This document shows, in pieces, positions 23,164 to 34,035 of a DNA stretch of 64,000 nt; the stretch's first letter is position 1; the number at the start of each line of letters is the position of its first letter. Below the pieces are notes generated by a model. The model did no database searches. It saw nothing but the letters and a program-made list of their open reading frames with translations, and was not told the origin of the DNA. The stretch comes from Siphonodentalium dalli (lineage: Eukaryota > Mollusca > Scaphopoda > Gadilida > Siphonodentaliidae). The DNA lies in assembly GCA_032622095.1 (NCBI GenBank), contig CP136069.1, forward strand, positions 108,716,278-108,780,277. The letters are read 5' to 3'. A program made the translations under genes and the position numbers.

Positions 23164-25052
23164 ATCGCTTCTCGGCCTTTTGGCTAAGATCAAAGTGTAG
23201 TATCTGTTCTTATCAGATTCTTTGACAGCCAAAAGGTCAGCGCGGGTCTTGCACCTATCTGCCCGCCAGAGAAGCGTGTCTTTCTCTCCAGGGATCTAAC
23301 CTGTGACCATTTTTGCGAGGTCTAGAACCCGACGAGCGCTCCTTTACCGCAAGGTTTAGTGACGCGATCCACTATCCGAGAGCATCTGTGCCTTAGGGCC
23401 ATTGCAATCAAGACCGCCCTCAGTGCGGATTTAACAGCGCCACTTCTTTATACTACGCCGTTTCCTGCGGACGCAGGGGCGGCTGGCAATGGAAGTTTCT
23501 CAAGAGATTTTTGGCCGGAGCGTGAATCTTCACGTGAGAGGAGCGTCGACGACCACTTCTCGCCACACAGTAATCGACCTACTTCGCCAGCGATGCGACC
23601 TATCAACAATAGACGCCGTATGCCGAAGCGATCGACCGGACTCCTACACAGTTGTGTTTGCCAATGCTGGACTCGCGGTGAGTGCAATAGATTCGCAACC
23701 CATTGTTATCGGCGACATGGGTTTGTACTTTCACGATTTAAAGAGCGTTTTGTTTACCATCCGAGTGCACCGCGTGCCGTATTACATCACCATCGAGGGA
23801 ATTAAAGTTATGTGCCAGGATTTTGGAGTGGTTTTGGATCACCGTTATCTCGGAGATGAAGTTGACGGGCATCTGATCCACTCAGGAGTTAGGGAACTTG
23901 TCATCCGCACTATTGATTCTACCAGGGTGCCGTATTTTCTTGATTTTGGGGCTGGTACGGCATTGGTAACTATGACTGGGAGGAAGCCGGCCTGCGTCCG
24001 GTGTCTGAGGGTAGGGCACAAAGCTGGCCCGCACTGCAAGTATGTTAAACCTGTGGGATATAAATTTACTCAAACTGTTCCTAATTCTCCTACAGTCTGT
24101 TCTAGCTCCAGCTCAACCCAAGTAGACGATGGAGACATTCAACCTGCGACGGCTGAGCAGTTGGAAGAGGCTGCGTTGGATGTTTCACTTTCGGAGGATG
24201 CGTATTCTGTGGCATCTTCCGACGTCAGTGTTTCTTCTTTCTCTCCTAATTCTGATCCCCCGAGGGCGAAGAAGAGGAAAAAGAAGATTCTGCCGCAGTC
24301 TGAGCTGTTCGGTGCTCGGGTGATGGACATCCCCGAGCGCTATCAGGCTTCGACCCTTGCAGGGATGAAGTTGAACGACTCTCCTGGAGTGGTAGCGTGT
24401 TTCCAGAAGTACACTGAACTTCTAAATGAACCAGGTAATATGGTAATAACTGGAGACAATTTCTACAAAGAATATGTGACAAACATTAAGAAGTTATTGC
24501 AAGGACTTGTAGGTATTCCACAAAATAAGATTGATGTCACGAGAGCTATGGTATTCTGGTATCAGAGTAAGCTTAACAGTCAGTACCGACCATTACAAGC
24601 TAAACACATCAAAATGATTGATGGTATTGGTTAAATGGTTTAAATGTTTTATTGAGACTGATTTCAGGAAGTTTGACCCGGACTGAATCTGGACTACGGA
24701 AATGGACTATGTCACACCGGAATCGACCATGGACTTGCTACTGATCAACCCACCCGGATTGCGAACAATATTTAATTCTTCATAAATGCTCTTCTTCTCC
24801 TAAACCAGAAGATCGTTTTCTCTTGACGTTTATGTATGTATGTATGTATCCTTTTCGTACTTAAAATATGTAATATGTATTTTTCTCAATCAAAAGATGA
24901 CCCTAAAAGAGGCCATGCGCCCACAAAAGAGGCTACGAGCCCAAAGTATAAAAGAACGGGTCCAAAAGGACCATGATGTACAGACCAGTTACGGCTGGTC
25001 CCGGTTTGTTACCAAGGTACTTATACCGGTTACTGAGTCTTTTATAAAAAAA
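23164..25052 (+). mobile_element. ORF1-only (half-LINE) retroposon with a U2 snRNA 5' head
   Basis: Positions 23164-23216 match U2 snRNA nucleotides 1 to about 53, ending TTCTTATCAG. A ~270 bp leader, an intact ORF1 (23489-24634) and a ~400 bp trailer ending TTTTATAAAAAAA follow. No endonuclease or reverse transcriptase is present between ORF1 and the A tail. This is the organisation of mammalian HAL1 (half-L1) elements. U2-targeting LINEs (Keno in the Tx1 clade; Utopia) are known, so the head may instead be target DNA, but no U2 3' remainder follows the tail. Confidence 0.6.
23489..24634 (+). CDS. LINE ORF1 protein, Tx1/L1-like group, CCHC zinc knuckle
   Basis: An intact 381-codon frame starting ATG in CAATGGAAG. 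ORF1 proteins of Tx1/L1-group LINEs bind the element RNA and form the ribonucleoprotein that carries it to the target. An RRM-like region covers about residues 12-165 (IRVHRVPYYI at 91-100, VPYFLDFG at 147-154). A zinc knuckle follows with C169, C172, H177, C183 (CX2CX4HX5C, one residue longer than the usual CX4HX4C). A Ser/Asp-rich acidic linker is at about 205-250, then a basic KKRKKK patch near 263 that may act in nuclear import, then a C-terminal region I do not recognise. The order RRM, CCHC and VPYFL-type motif is that of Tx1-clade ORF1, the clade that includes the U2-specific Keno. No ORF2 follows. Confidence 0.85.
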   Translation: MEVSQEIFGRSVNLHVRGASTTTSRHTVIDLLRQRCDLSTIDAVCRSDRPDSYTVVFANAGLAVSAIDSQPIVIGDMGLYFHDLKSVLFTIRVHRVPYYITIEGIKVMCQDFGVVLDHRYLGDEVDGHLIHSGVRELVIRTIDSTRVPYFLDFGAGTALVTMTGRKPACVRCLRVGHKAGPHCKYVKPVGYKFTQTVPNSPTVCSSSSSTQVDDGDIQPATAEQLEEAALDVSLSEDAYSVASSDVSVSSFSPNSDPPRAKKRKKKILPQSELFGARVMDIPERYQASTLAGMKLNDSPGVVACFQKYTELLNEPGNMVITGDNFYKEYVTNIKKLLQGLVGIPQNKIDVTRAMVFWYQSKLNSQYRPLQAKHIKMIDGIG

Positions 25053-25061
25053 TCAATCGTT

Positions 25062-25393
25062 GCTTCTCGGCCTTTTGGCTAAGATCAAAGTGTAGTAACT
25101 GTTCCGCGCTGGCCGTGAGCAGGGTCGCTATGCTTTGATCGAGCCCTTGCGGTGTGATACGCCCCCCCCCCCCACAGGTGGTTCTTCCCACCCGAAGGGA
25201 CTTCCACTGTTTGGGTTCGCAGCCTGGGGCCGACAAGCGGACCTGACTGACTGACGGACTTCCGCTGCAAAGCGGGGACTGACCCCGAATGGCAATTTGA
25301 CCATCTCGTAAGGGTGGGTCACCTCTTTCGGTGTGCTCCAGCCGATATGAGTGGTCCGCAATAGCCCCGGGTTTAAAAAAAAAAAAAAAAAAA
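25062..25393 (+). mobile_element. SINE with U2 snRNA 5' head (copy 2)
   Basis: It is nearly identical to copy 1, apart from a longer C run (11 Cs at about 25163). It follows the half-LINE A tail via TCAATCGTT, which resembles the TGATCGTT host sequence at the equivalent point in the sister units. The tail runs into TGTAGCATAATTAC of the Helitron backbone. Confidence 0.8.
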
Positions 25394-25415
25394 TGTAGCA
25401 TAATTACATTGAACG

Positions 25416-25783
25416 GATCATCATCGTTATGGTCTGGAATCTCATCCAAGAGCCTCGATTCTCATCCACCACTCCATTTGGCTGGGGTTCCGGACCATAG
25501 GGATGGCGATCATTCGATCGCTTCTCGGCTTTTTGGCTCGAGCCCGTGCTGTGAGATACGTCCCCGACGATGGTCACCCCATCGGACGGGACTTCCACGG
25601 TGTGGGTTCGCAGCCTGAGGAGGACGAGTGGTTGTGACTGACTGACGGACTTCCGCTTTAGCGGGGACTGACACCGACAGGCAATTTGACCATCTCGTAA
25701 GGGTGGGTCACCTCTTTCGGGGTGCTCCAGCCGATATGAGTGGTCCGCAATAGCCCCGGGTTCTAAAAAAAAAAAAAAAAAAA
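25416..25783 (+). mobile_element. SINE, longer-headed variant of the U2-headed family, with target duplication
   Basis: Flanked by a perfect AATTACATTGAACG direct repeat (25402-25415 and 25784-25797). About 100 bp of unrelated 5' sequence (from GATCATCATCGTTATGG) precede a shortened U2 head (GATCGCTTCTCGGC). The branch-point segment is missing, and the shared SINE body, CCCCGGGTTC and an A tail follow. The sister copy is at 32710-33077. The empty site is at 52002-52016. Confidence 0.85.
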
Positions 25784-25941
25784 AATTACATTGAACGACA
25801 TATTTAATTATGTTTGTGTGTGAATAACTATGGTGAAGACTTCCAATAACATATTAAATGGTCAAATACGCGCTTTCATATCCGTATATTCATGCTTGCG
25901 TATCCGTATATTCAAAATAATATCTATTTTACAAGCTCGAC

Positions 25942-26229
25942 ATGCCATCTTTGTGTATATGGTACACTACCGTTCCAACACATCTTGCTGATACTTCCGT
26001 TCCAACACATCTTGCTATTTATCAGTTTGCTGGTGAGAAAGTTTATGTTCACTTTGGTGCTATTTATATGCACAGAAAAAGGTACCATTACTCGGGAAAG
26101 CAACCTACTGAAATGCATATAGATGTACGCGAATCATGTTGCGTTCTCACACAATGCAGTTATCCCAAATCCGCGCTCTTTAAAATACATCACAGTATGT
26201 TACGCACCTGTCCGACTAAGTCACTTTGA
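25942..26229 (+). other. Unrecognised 95-codon open frame in the A3 backbone
   Basis: The frame starts ATGCCATCTTTG and is preserved in the three A3 units (also 33236-33523; shortened, 52140-52415), but the units are near-identical at the DNA level so this says little about selection. It contains a 26-bp tandem duplication (CCGTTCCAACACATCTTGCT, twice). No family is recognised. It may be captured host DNA or chance. Confidence 0.2.
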
Positions 26230-26741
26230 ACCCAAAATGTATACAAAATTCGCACAAGCTCTTCACATTGAAACGGGTACCCACAAGTGATATATATGTG
26301 TGTGTTCTTTATAGACTCGGACCGATTGAGCTCAAACTTGGTGTCTACGGGAAGTGTCATGGACGGGTTAAAAACTTGGTATCTACGGGAAGTGTCATGG
26401 ACGGGTTCAATTGTGACCCCGACCTGACCTTGACCTTGAAAATTATCAATTCAAGGTCAAATCGGGTAAAATTGAAAAACAAAAAATTAAATTAAAAAAT
26501 TAAAAAGGCACAATTAACTCATTGAAACAAAAAAATTAATTAAAAAATTAATTAAAAGCACTAAGTAAAAAAGCCAGTAAATTAAAAAGGCACAATTAAC
26601 TCATTGAAAAACAAAAAATTTAAATTAAAAAATTAATTAAAAAAATTAAAAATTGTCATAAATTAATTTAAAAAATTAATTTAAAAAAATAAAATTGTCA
26701 TGTTTCTGACGATTGCCGCCAGTGGCGGGCTAACCTGCTAG

Positions 26742-26780
26742 TCTATTATATATTTTGAAAGATCTGTGTGTGTATGTGTT

Positions 26781-26811
<31 letters not shown>

Positions 26812-27617
26812 TTGAAATCGATGGACTCCAAAACGACTAAGCCAATTTCGATGAAATTTGGTATTTGGATGTGTTTTCGGCCGGAGACGAACATAGGCAT
26901 ATTTATTTGTCCGTGCGAGGTCAACTTTTCACGTGCGGAGGTCAAATCTATTTTTACGCCGTTTTTGCGCTAATATATTTCAGTTCGGTGCTCACAAATC
27001 GATTCGATATAGCGCGAATAATAAATTGCCAGTCATATAATTTGCACGGTTAGAATCTGTGTGGCTTCATCTTTCCAACGATATATAATATGTATGTATC
27101 CGTTTTAGTTATCTGCCTCAATTATTAGGTACAAGTGGTACGATGCTTTTATCAGGATAAAATCAATGCGTAATTTCTATGACGTCGTCAGAGGTCATAA
27201 AGTTAGATTACGTTAACTCTCACCCTGCCGATGCATTTGACTGTGTCGCGTTAACTCATCACCGATCGAGGTATCCGCAAATGACATTGGGCTATATATC
27301 TCGGAAACGGGTGTAGCTATCGACTTGAAATTTGGTATGTGAATGTATCTTGCCCCGGATACGAATTTTATCGGGTCGCCGAGCACGTGCGACGCCAGCT
27401 TCGCGCATGCGCAGACGAGATCTCGAAAACGGGTTGAGATATTGACTTTAAATTTGGTATGTGAATGTATCTTGCCCCGGATACGAATTTTATCGGGTCG
27501 CCGAGCACGTGCGACACCAGTTTCGCGCATGCGCAGACCAGATCTAGGAAACGGGTGGAGCAATCGACTTGAAATTTGTTTTTTGAATAGCCCGGACGAA
27601 GTCGGGTCACCTTCTAG
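26742..27617 (+). mobile_element. Helitron unit, family C, with two satellite monomers
   Basis: The 5' end is TCTATTATATATTTTGAAAG with TG repeats (26765-26811). The body has CGAGGTCAACTTTTCACGTG and TGCCAGTCATATAATTTGC blocks. Satellite monomers at about 27300 and 27420 show that the satellite is not restricted to families A and B. C hairpin and CTAG at 27614-27617. Confidence 0.8.
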
Positions 27618-28185
27618 TCTCATATATATTTTGAAGACCTCTGTCTGTTTGTATGTTTGTCTGTATGTATGTTTGTCATTTATACAAATCTACGATTCTC
27701 GACCGATCGGGACCAAACTTGGTACGTGTGTGTAGTTTGACCAGGCGGTGGACGTTGTCGTATTGGCGAGCCCGTGCGGCGCCCGCTTCGCGCATGCGCA
27801 GACGAGATCTCGGAAACGGGTGGAGCTATCGACTTGAAATTTGGTATGTGAATGTATCTTGCCCCGGATACGAATTTTATCGGGTCGCCGAGCCCGTGCG
27901 ACGCCAGGTTCGCGCGCATGCGCAGACGGGATCTCGGAAACGGGTGGAGCTATCGACTTGAAATTTGGTATGTGAATGTATCTTGCCCCGGATACGAATG
28001 TTCTCGGGTAGCCGAGCCCGTGCGACGCCAGCTTCGCGCATGCGCAGACCGGATCTCGGAAACGGGTAGAGCTATCGACTTGGAATTTGGTTTTTGAATA
28101 GCCCGGACAACGTCGGGCTGGATAGAGCTATCGACTTGAAATTTGGTTTTTGAATAGCCCGGACAACGTCGGGCTCATCGGCTAG
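27618..28185 (+). mobile_element. Helitron unit, family B (left partner of a recent duplication)
   Basis: 568 bp, TCTCATATATATTTTGAAGA start, three monomers, and a duplicated terminal hairpin segment (CCCGGACAACGTCGGGCT at about 28101 and 28158). It matches 35802-36369 with no length change. Confidence 0.85.
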
Positions 28186-29495
28186 TACTATATATTTTGA
28201 GACTTCGTATATATGTACTTCATAGAATCCAAAACGCGTGTACAGATTGAGCTCAAACTTCCTATGTAAGTGTCAAATCCCACCGACACGACCGTGGTCG
28301 CAGTTTAGAAAAGCTCAGAGCACCCGTTCTCCAATCTCAAATCACCGCAAAGGCACGGCGTGGGTTAATCAAGTGATTATTTAATGAGCGTTTGTTTTTG
28401 ACGCATCTCTATAAAGAGCGTCTGTTTGCCATTCAACGTTATTTGCATCTGCAGAGAGATATACGGAACATACATTAAATTTAAAAAACATTTGTTTCTG
28501 ACCAACCCTGCGAGCACGGATGGCGCGCTTTGTTTTTACAGTATATAGTTATATACCGAAATCATCCCAGATAATCACGAATATAGCATCAGATTTCTCC
28601 CCAGATATACCGTTATAAAGCTACTGGAATCTGCCAATCTACGGGAAATTCCAGGGAATGCCGATTGAGCTCAAACTTGCTACCCACGGGAAGTGTCATA
28701 TATATGAGTGTGTCCTTTATAGACTCGAACCGATTGAGCTCAAACTTGCTAAATAAGAAAATAGCCCCCAAGCCGTAAATATCAACAACTACGATATTGC
28801 TACCTACGGGGAGCAACGTTATTAGCATCTGCAGAATTATGCAGAGAGAAAGTGCTTTCCTATTTTTAGAACGCAACACATGTTTACGTCGCGTTGGTGA
28901 TTGAGGATCACAACGGGGTTAATTGACTGTCCGCTCTTTGCGACGATGAGGTTCACGGCGGGGACTATTGACCAACACTCACAATTTCGTCTTTTGCATC
29001 AGATACCAACACCTCGACCGATCGGGACGAAACTTGGTACGTGAGTGTAGTTTGACCAGGTGGTCGTCGCTGTCGTAATGCCGAGCCCGTGCGACGCCCG
29101 TGCAGCGCATGCGCAGACGAGATATCGGAAACGGGTGGAGCTATCGACTTGAAATTTGGTATGTGAATGTATCTTGCGCCGGGTACAAATTGTATCGGGT
29201 CGCCGAGCCCGTGCGACGCCCGTGCAGCGCATGCGCAGACGAGATCTCGGAAACGGGTGGAGCTATCGACTTGAAATTTGCTATGTGAATGTATCTTGCG
29301 CCGGGTACAAATTTTATCGGGTCGCCGAGTCCGTGCAACGCCAGCTTCGCGCATGCGCAGACCAGATCTCGGAAACGGGTGGAGCTACCGGGTACAATTT
29401 TTTCTTATTGAAACGCGTGGAGCTAAAAATTAAAAAAAAATATTAAAAAAATGTCATGTTTCGGACAAGCCGCCGGTGGCGGGCTAACCTGCTAG
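28186..29495 (+). mobile_element. Helitron unit, subfamily A1 (left partner of a recent duplication)
   Basis: 1310 bp, identical in length to 36370-37679 and differing at only isolated positions (for example GTCGTAATGCCG here, GTCGTATTGCCG there). Two satellite monomers plus a partial one. CTAG at 29492-29495. Confidence 0.85.
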
Positions 29496-29540
29496 TCTAC
29501 TATATAATTTGAGACTTCCGTGTATGTATATATATATATA
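29496..29540 (+). mobile_element. 5' stub of a Helitron unit cut by a minus-strand Helitron
   Basis: TCTACTATATAATTTGAGAC and a TATATA tract, then the reversed CTAG of the next element. The same arrangement occurs at 38885-38929, so both derive from one insertion event. Confidence 0.7.
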
Positions 29541-30012
29541 CTAGAAGGTGACCCGACTTCGTCCGGGTTTGACCTTGAATTGTCTATTATGAAGGCCAAG
29601 GTCAAGTGGGGTCACGATTTGACCCGCCCAAAACACAGTGCCCGAACAAAAGTACCCGACAAAAGTACCCGTCGAAATCCATCCGGTTTTACCCGATTTG
29701 ACCTTGAATTGACCATTTTGAAGGTCAGGTGGGGGTCAAACACCAACACCCCAAAAATGGTGGAAATCGGCCCAGCGGATACCGGGAAATCGGCCCAGCG
29801 GATACCGAGATGCCCTATGCATCAAATTTCGTCCGTAAAAATCCGCCAGTTTAAACCGATTTGATTTCCACTCAAGTATATAAACGCGCCTCATATACAC
29901 GTACGCTCATTAATTATCAAGTTTCAACGTAAAGATAAATTACCATCGGTGCCCGAGATATCGCCAAGACGTCTGAAACAGTCAAATGCATCGGCCGGTT
30001 ATTATGTTAACT
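29541..30012 (-). mobile_element. Helitron unit, family C, minus strand, 5' truncated
   Basis: The reversed CTAG and C hairpin are at 29541-29567. The sequence is near-identical to 38930-39400 up to CGGTTATTATGTTAAC and then diverges. It carries paired TTTGACCTTGAA arms and a duplicated CGGCCCAGCGGATACCG. Confidence 0.75.
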
Positions 30013-30458
30013 CTTTCGCTGCCACCCGCCAACACAGACGTTGCCCCCAGTGCCACGCACCCTGTACATATATCCATGTATTTCAGGTATATATGGGTAA
30101 TACATTATATCTCAAGCAGTTTCTAATATAATTAGTTGAAACTTAACGTGTATATAGACATAGGTATACCTTGTCGAATGCCGCCGTGGACACGCCCACC
30201 AAGGTCACGTGACATTGGCGGCCATCTTGGATTATTGGCTATTTTGCCTGTATATGTTCAGTTTGTGTGGGTATGAATGGGTGTGTTGTTTGTTTTCTAA
30301 TATTCAACCCAATTATACGATGTCCAACAGTAAGGTACACGGGAGTAACCTATACGAACCCACTTTGGACACAAAATAGGTCAAGTGACCTTGGCGTCCA
30401 TCTTGGATTTATGCAAGTGCCACCTATTTGTAGCAAAATGGGATACAATGGAGCTCAT
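30013..30458. other. Non-array spacer, no gene recognised
   Basis: The only long stretch inside the array without Helitron modules. It contains GGCGGCCATCTTGGATTA at about 30209 and GGCGTCCATCTTGGATTT at about 30393, related to the motif at 57 in the left flank, so it may be a fragment of the same dispersed repeat. Confidence 0.5.
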
Positions 30459-31226
30459 TCTATACTATATATTTTGAGACTTCGTATATATGTGTGTGTG
30501 TGTGTGTGTACTTCATAGAATCCAAAACGCGTGTACAGATTGAGATCAAATTTCGTATGTAAGTGTAAAATCACACCGACACCGTCGTAGTCGTGTTTTC
30601 GAGAAGCTCTGAGCACCCTTTATCCACTCCCAAATCACCGCAAAGGCACTTCGGGGGTTAAGGCATTAACGCTCTTTATCTATACCTTATACGGAGGTTT
30701 TAACAACTAACGCTCTTTATTGCAATGGACGTGGCTAAACGATACCCCATGCGTCCGATGCGGATTCCAATGGACGTGGCTAAACGACTGACCCCATGCG
30801 TCCGAAATACGGATGCGGACGAAATGCAACTAAAAAGGCAGAATTGATCTAAGAGCTCGAAATATTATGCAGAGGGATTTCACGACGGGATTAATTGACT
30901 GTCCGCTCTGAAGTTTAGGACGGGGAGGACGGGTACCATGAATTAACTCATTGAAAAACAAAGAATGCGTTATCTCGCAAACGGGTGGAGCTATCGACTT
31001 GAAATTTGCTATGTGAATGTATCTTGCGCCGGGTACAAATTTTTTCGGGTCGCCGAGCCCGTGCGACGCCAGCTTCGCGCATGCGCAGACCAGATCTCGG
31101 AAACGGGTGGAGCTACCGGGTACAAATTTTTCTTATTGAAACGCGTGGAGCTAAAAAAAATAAATATATATATATAAAATAATGTCATGTTTCGGACAAG
31201 CCGCCGGTGGCGGGCTAACCTGCTAG
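30459..31226 (+). mobile_element. Helitron unit, A1 variant
   Basis: It starts TCTATACTATATATTTTGAG after CTCAT and shares the GGACGTGGCTAAACGA module with 13165-14038. One satellite monomer is followed by the A1 tail. A hairpin and CTAG at 31223-31226. Confidence 0.75.
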
Positions 31227-31838
31227 TACTATATATTTTGAGACTTCGTATATATATATATGTACTTCATAGAATCGAAAACGGTTCGTTCGATTGAGTT
31301 CAAACTTCCCATCTAAATGTAAAAACGCACGGGAATCGTCGTCGCGGCGTTTTGGAGAAGCTCAGAGCACGCGTTCTACACTCTCAAAATCACCGCAAAG
31401 GCACGGCGGGGGTTAATCAAGTGATTATTTAATGAGCGTTTGTGTTTGACGCATCTCTATAAAGAGCGTCTGTTTCCCATTCAACGTTATTAGCATCTGC
31501 ATAGTTATACGGGAACATTGAGTGCTTGCCTTTGCGGGGAGATTTATTGGAGCTATTACAACATCATTGTTATAGTATGTATGACACTTAGGTCATGGCT
31601 TATGGGGGGGGGGGTAGTTATAGGCATAATGCTTCTCAGAAATCCCGGTTACAAACCAACACTCACAATTTCGTATTTACGCAAACGTTATCGCTCGAAA
31701 TTTATTCCCTGCGAGCACGGATGGCGCGCTTTGTTTTTACAGTATATAGTTATATACCGAAATCATCCCAGATCATCACGAATATAGCATCAGATTTCTC
31801 CCCAGATATACCGTTATAAAGCTACTGGAATCTGCCAA
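31227..31838 (+). mobile_element. Helitron unit, A1 variant, 3' truncated by an A3 unit
   Basis: It breaks at CTGCCAA, the same nucleotide at which the unit at 20916-21487 is broken by its A3 neighbour. It contains a unique insert, about 31515-31670 (TTATTGGAGCTATTACAACA and a G9 run). Confidence 0.7.
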
Positions 31839-32379
31839 TCTATCTATCTATCTATCTATACTATATATTTTGAGACTTCGTATATATGTGTGTATGTGTG
31901 TGTGTGTGTACTTCATAGAATCCAAAACGACTGGTCCGATCGAGCTCAAACTTCGTATATAAGGGTAAAAAGCCACGGGGGTCGTCCGCGTAGCATTTTG
32001 GAGACGCTCAGAGCACTATTTCTCCACTCCCAATCATTTTATTGATCCGTAAACACGGAAGGGGTTAATCCAAGAAGAGTAACTCTACATCTGTATATGT
32101 ATATTTTTATAGCACAAATATGCCTTAAAGCGCCAAATAATTCACCACCTGCGTGTATTCAAGAATATGAATCGCACCAAAATTAAGCGAATTGTATATG
32201 GAATGTGTATGTATAAGCTGCCATGTGTATATCATTCCCAGAATCCTACCATATCATGACATTCTATTAGTTAAAATAAAACACCTTCAACTGTTGGGGA
32301 CATCGCGATATAGGCAAGCGAGCAAAGAGAGTTTAATGTCATCATACGCTATTTCGCTATTGCGAAATGGGTGATCGTT

Positions 32380-32688
32380 GCTTCTCGGCCTTTTGGCTAA
32401 GATCAAAGTGTAGTAACTGTTCCGCGCTGGCCGTGAGCAGGGTCGCTATGCTTTGATCGAGCCCTTGCGGTGTGATACGCCCCCCCACAGGTGGTTCTTC
32501 CCACCCGAAGGGACTTCCACTGTTTGGGTTCGCAGCCTGGGGCCGACAAGCGGACCTGACTGACTGACGGACTTCCGCTGCAAAGCGGGGACTGACCCCG
32601 AATGGCAATTTGACCACCTCTTTCGGGGTGCTCCAGCCGATATGAGTGGTCCGCAATAGCCCGGGTTTAAAAAAAAAAGAAAAAAAAA
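32380..32688 (+). mobile_element. SINE with U2 snRNA 5' head (copy 3)
   Basis: The host sequence GGGTGATCGTT immediately precedes GCTTCTCGG, and GTAGCATAATTAC follows the tail. The empty unit reads GATCGTTATATGTAGC, so the insertion point is fixed to a few bases but no clear target duplication is visible. About 16 bp are deleted in the 3' body relative to copies 1 and 2. Confidence 0.85.
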
Positions 32689-32709
32689 GTAGCATAATTA
32701 CATTGAACG

Positions 32710-33077
32710 GATCATCATCGTTATGGTCTGGAATCTCATCCAAGAGCCTCGATTCTCATCCACCACTCCATTTGGCTGGGGTTCCGGACCATAGGGATGG
32801 CGATCATTTGATCGCTTCTCGGCTATTTGGCTCGAGCCCGTGCTGTGAGATACGTCCCCGACGATGGTCACCCCATCGGACGGGACTTCCACGGTGTGGG
32901 TTCGCAGCCTGAGGAGGACGAGTGGTCGTGACTGACTGACGGACTTCCGCTTTAGCGGGGACTGGCACCGACAGGCAATTTGACCATCTCGTAAGGGTGG
33001 GTCACCTCTTTCGGGGTGCTCCAGCCGATATGAGTGGTCCGCAATAGCCCCGGGTTCTAAAAAAAAAAATAAAAAAA
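32710..33077 (+). mobile_element. SINE, longer-headed variant (copy 2)
   Basis: Flanked by AATTACATTGAACG at 32696-32709 and 33078-33091. It is nearly identical to 25416-25783 (GCTATTTGG here, GCTTTTTGG there), so the insertion predates duplication of the A3 unit. Confidence 0.85.
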
Positions 33078-34035
33078 AATTACATTGAACGACATATTTA
33101 ATTATGTTTGTGTGTGAATAACTATGGTGAAGACTTCCAATAACATATTAAATGGTCAAATACGCGCTTTCATATCCGTATATTCATGCTTGCGTATCCG
33201 TATATTCAAAATAATATCTATTTTACAAGCTCGACATGCCATCTTTGTGTATATGGTACACTACCGTTCCAACACATCTTGCTGATACTTCCGTTCCAAC
33301 ACATCTTGCTATTTATCATTTTGCTGGTGAGAAAGTTTATGTTCACTTTGGTGCTATTTATATGCACAGAAAAAGGTACCATTACTCGGGAAAGCAACCT
33401 ACTGAAATGCATATAGATGTACGCGAATCATGTTGCGTTCTCACACAATGCAGTTATCCCAAATCCGCGCTCTTTAAAATACAGCACAGTATGTTACGCA
33501 CCTGTCCGACTAAGTCACTTTGAACCCAAAATGTATACAAAATTCGCACAAGCTCTTCACATTGAAACGGGTACCCACAAGTGATATATATGTGTGTGTT
33601 CTTTATAGACTCGGACCGATTGAGCTCAAACTTGGTGTCTACGGGAAGTGTCATGGACGGGTTAAAAACTTGGTATCTACGGGAAGTGTCATGGACGGGT
33701 TCAATTGTGACCCCGACCTGACCTTGACCTTGAAAATTATCAATTCAAGGTCAAATCGGGTAAAATTGAAAAACAAAAAATTAAATTAAAAAATTAAAAA
33801 GGCACAATTAACTCATTGAAACAAAAAATTTAATTAAAAAATTAATTAAAAGCACTAAGTAAAAAAGCCAGTAAATTAAAAAGGCACAATTAACTCATTG
33901 AAAAACAAAAAATTTAAATTAAAAAATTAATTTAAAAAATTAAAAATTGTCATAAATTAATTTTAAAAATTAATTTAAAAAAATAAAATTGTCATGTTTC
34001 TGACGATTGCCGCCAGTGGCGGGCTAACCTGCTAG

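Larger units (their letters stand above)
21488..26741 (+). mobile_element. Helitron unit, subfamily A3, carrying a cluster of U2-headed retroposons
   Basis: The 5' end has four TCTA repeats before TACTATATATTTTGAG. The backbone (21488-22020 and 25784-26741) is nearly identical to the A3 units at 31839-34035 and 51480-52947. The 3' end has TGACCTTGACC arms, AATTAAAAAATTA-rich sequence, the A hairpin and CTAG at 26738-26741. The insert between the two backbone parts holds five retroposed segments, annotated separately. Confidence 0.8.
31839..34035 (+). mobile_element. Helitron unit, subfamily A3, with two SINE insertions
   Basis: Its backbone is nearly identical to 21488-26741 and 51480-52947, but only SINEs at 32380-32688 and 32710-33077 interrupt it. 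The 3' end TGACGATTGCCGCC-AGT-GGCGG and CTAG at 34032-34035. Confidence 0.85.
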
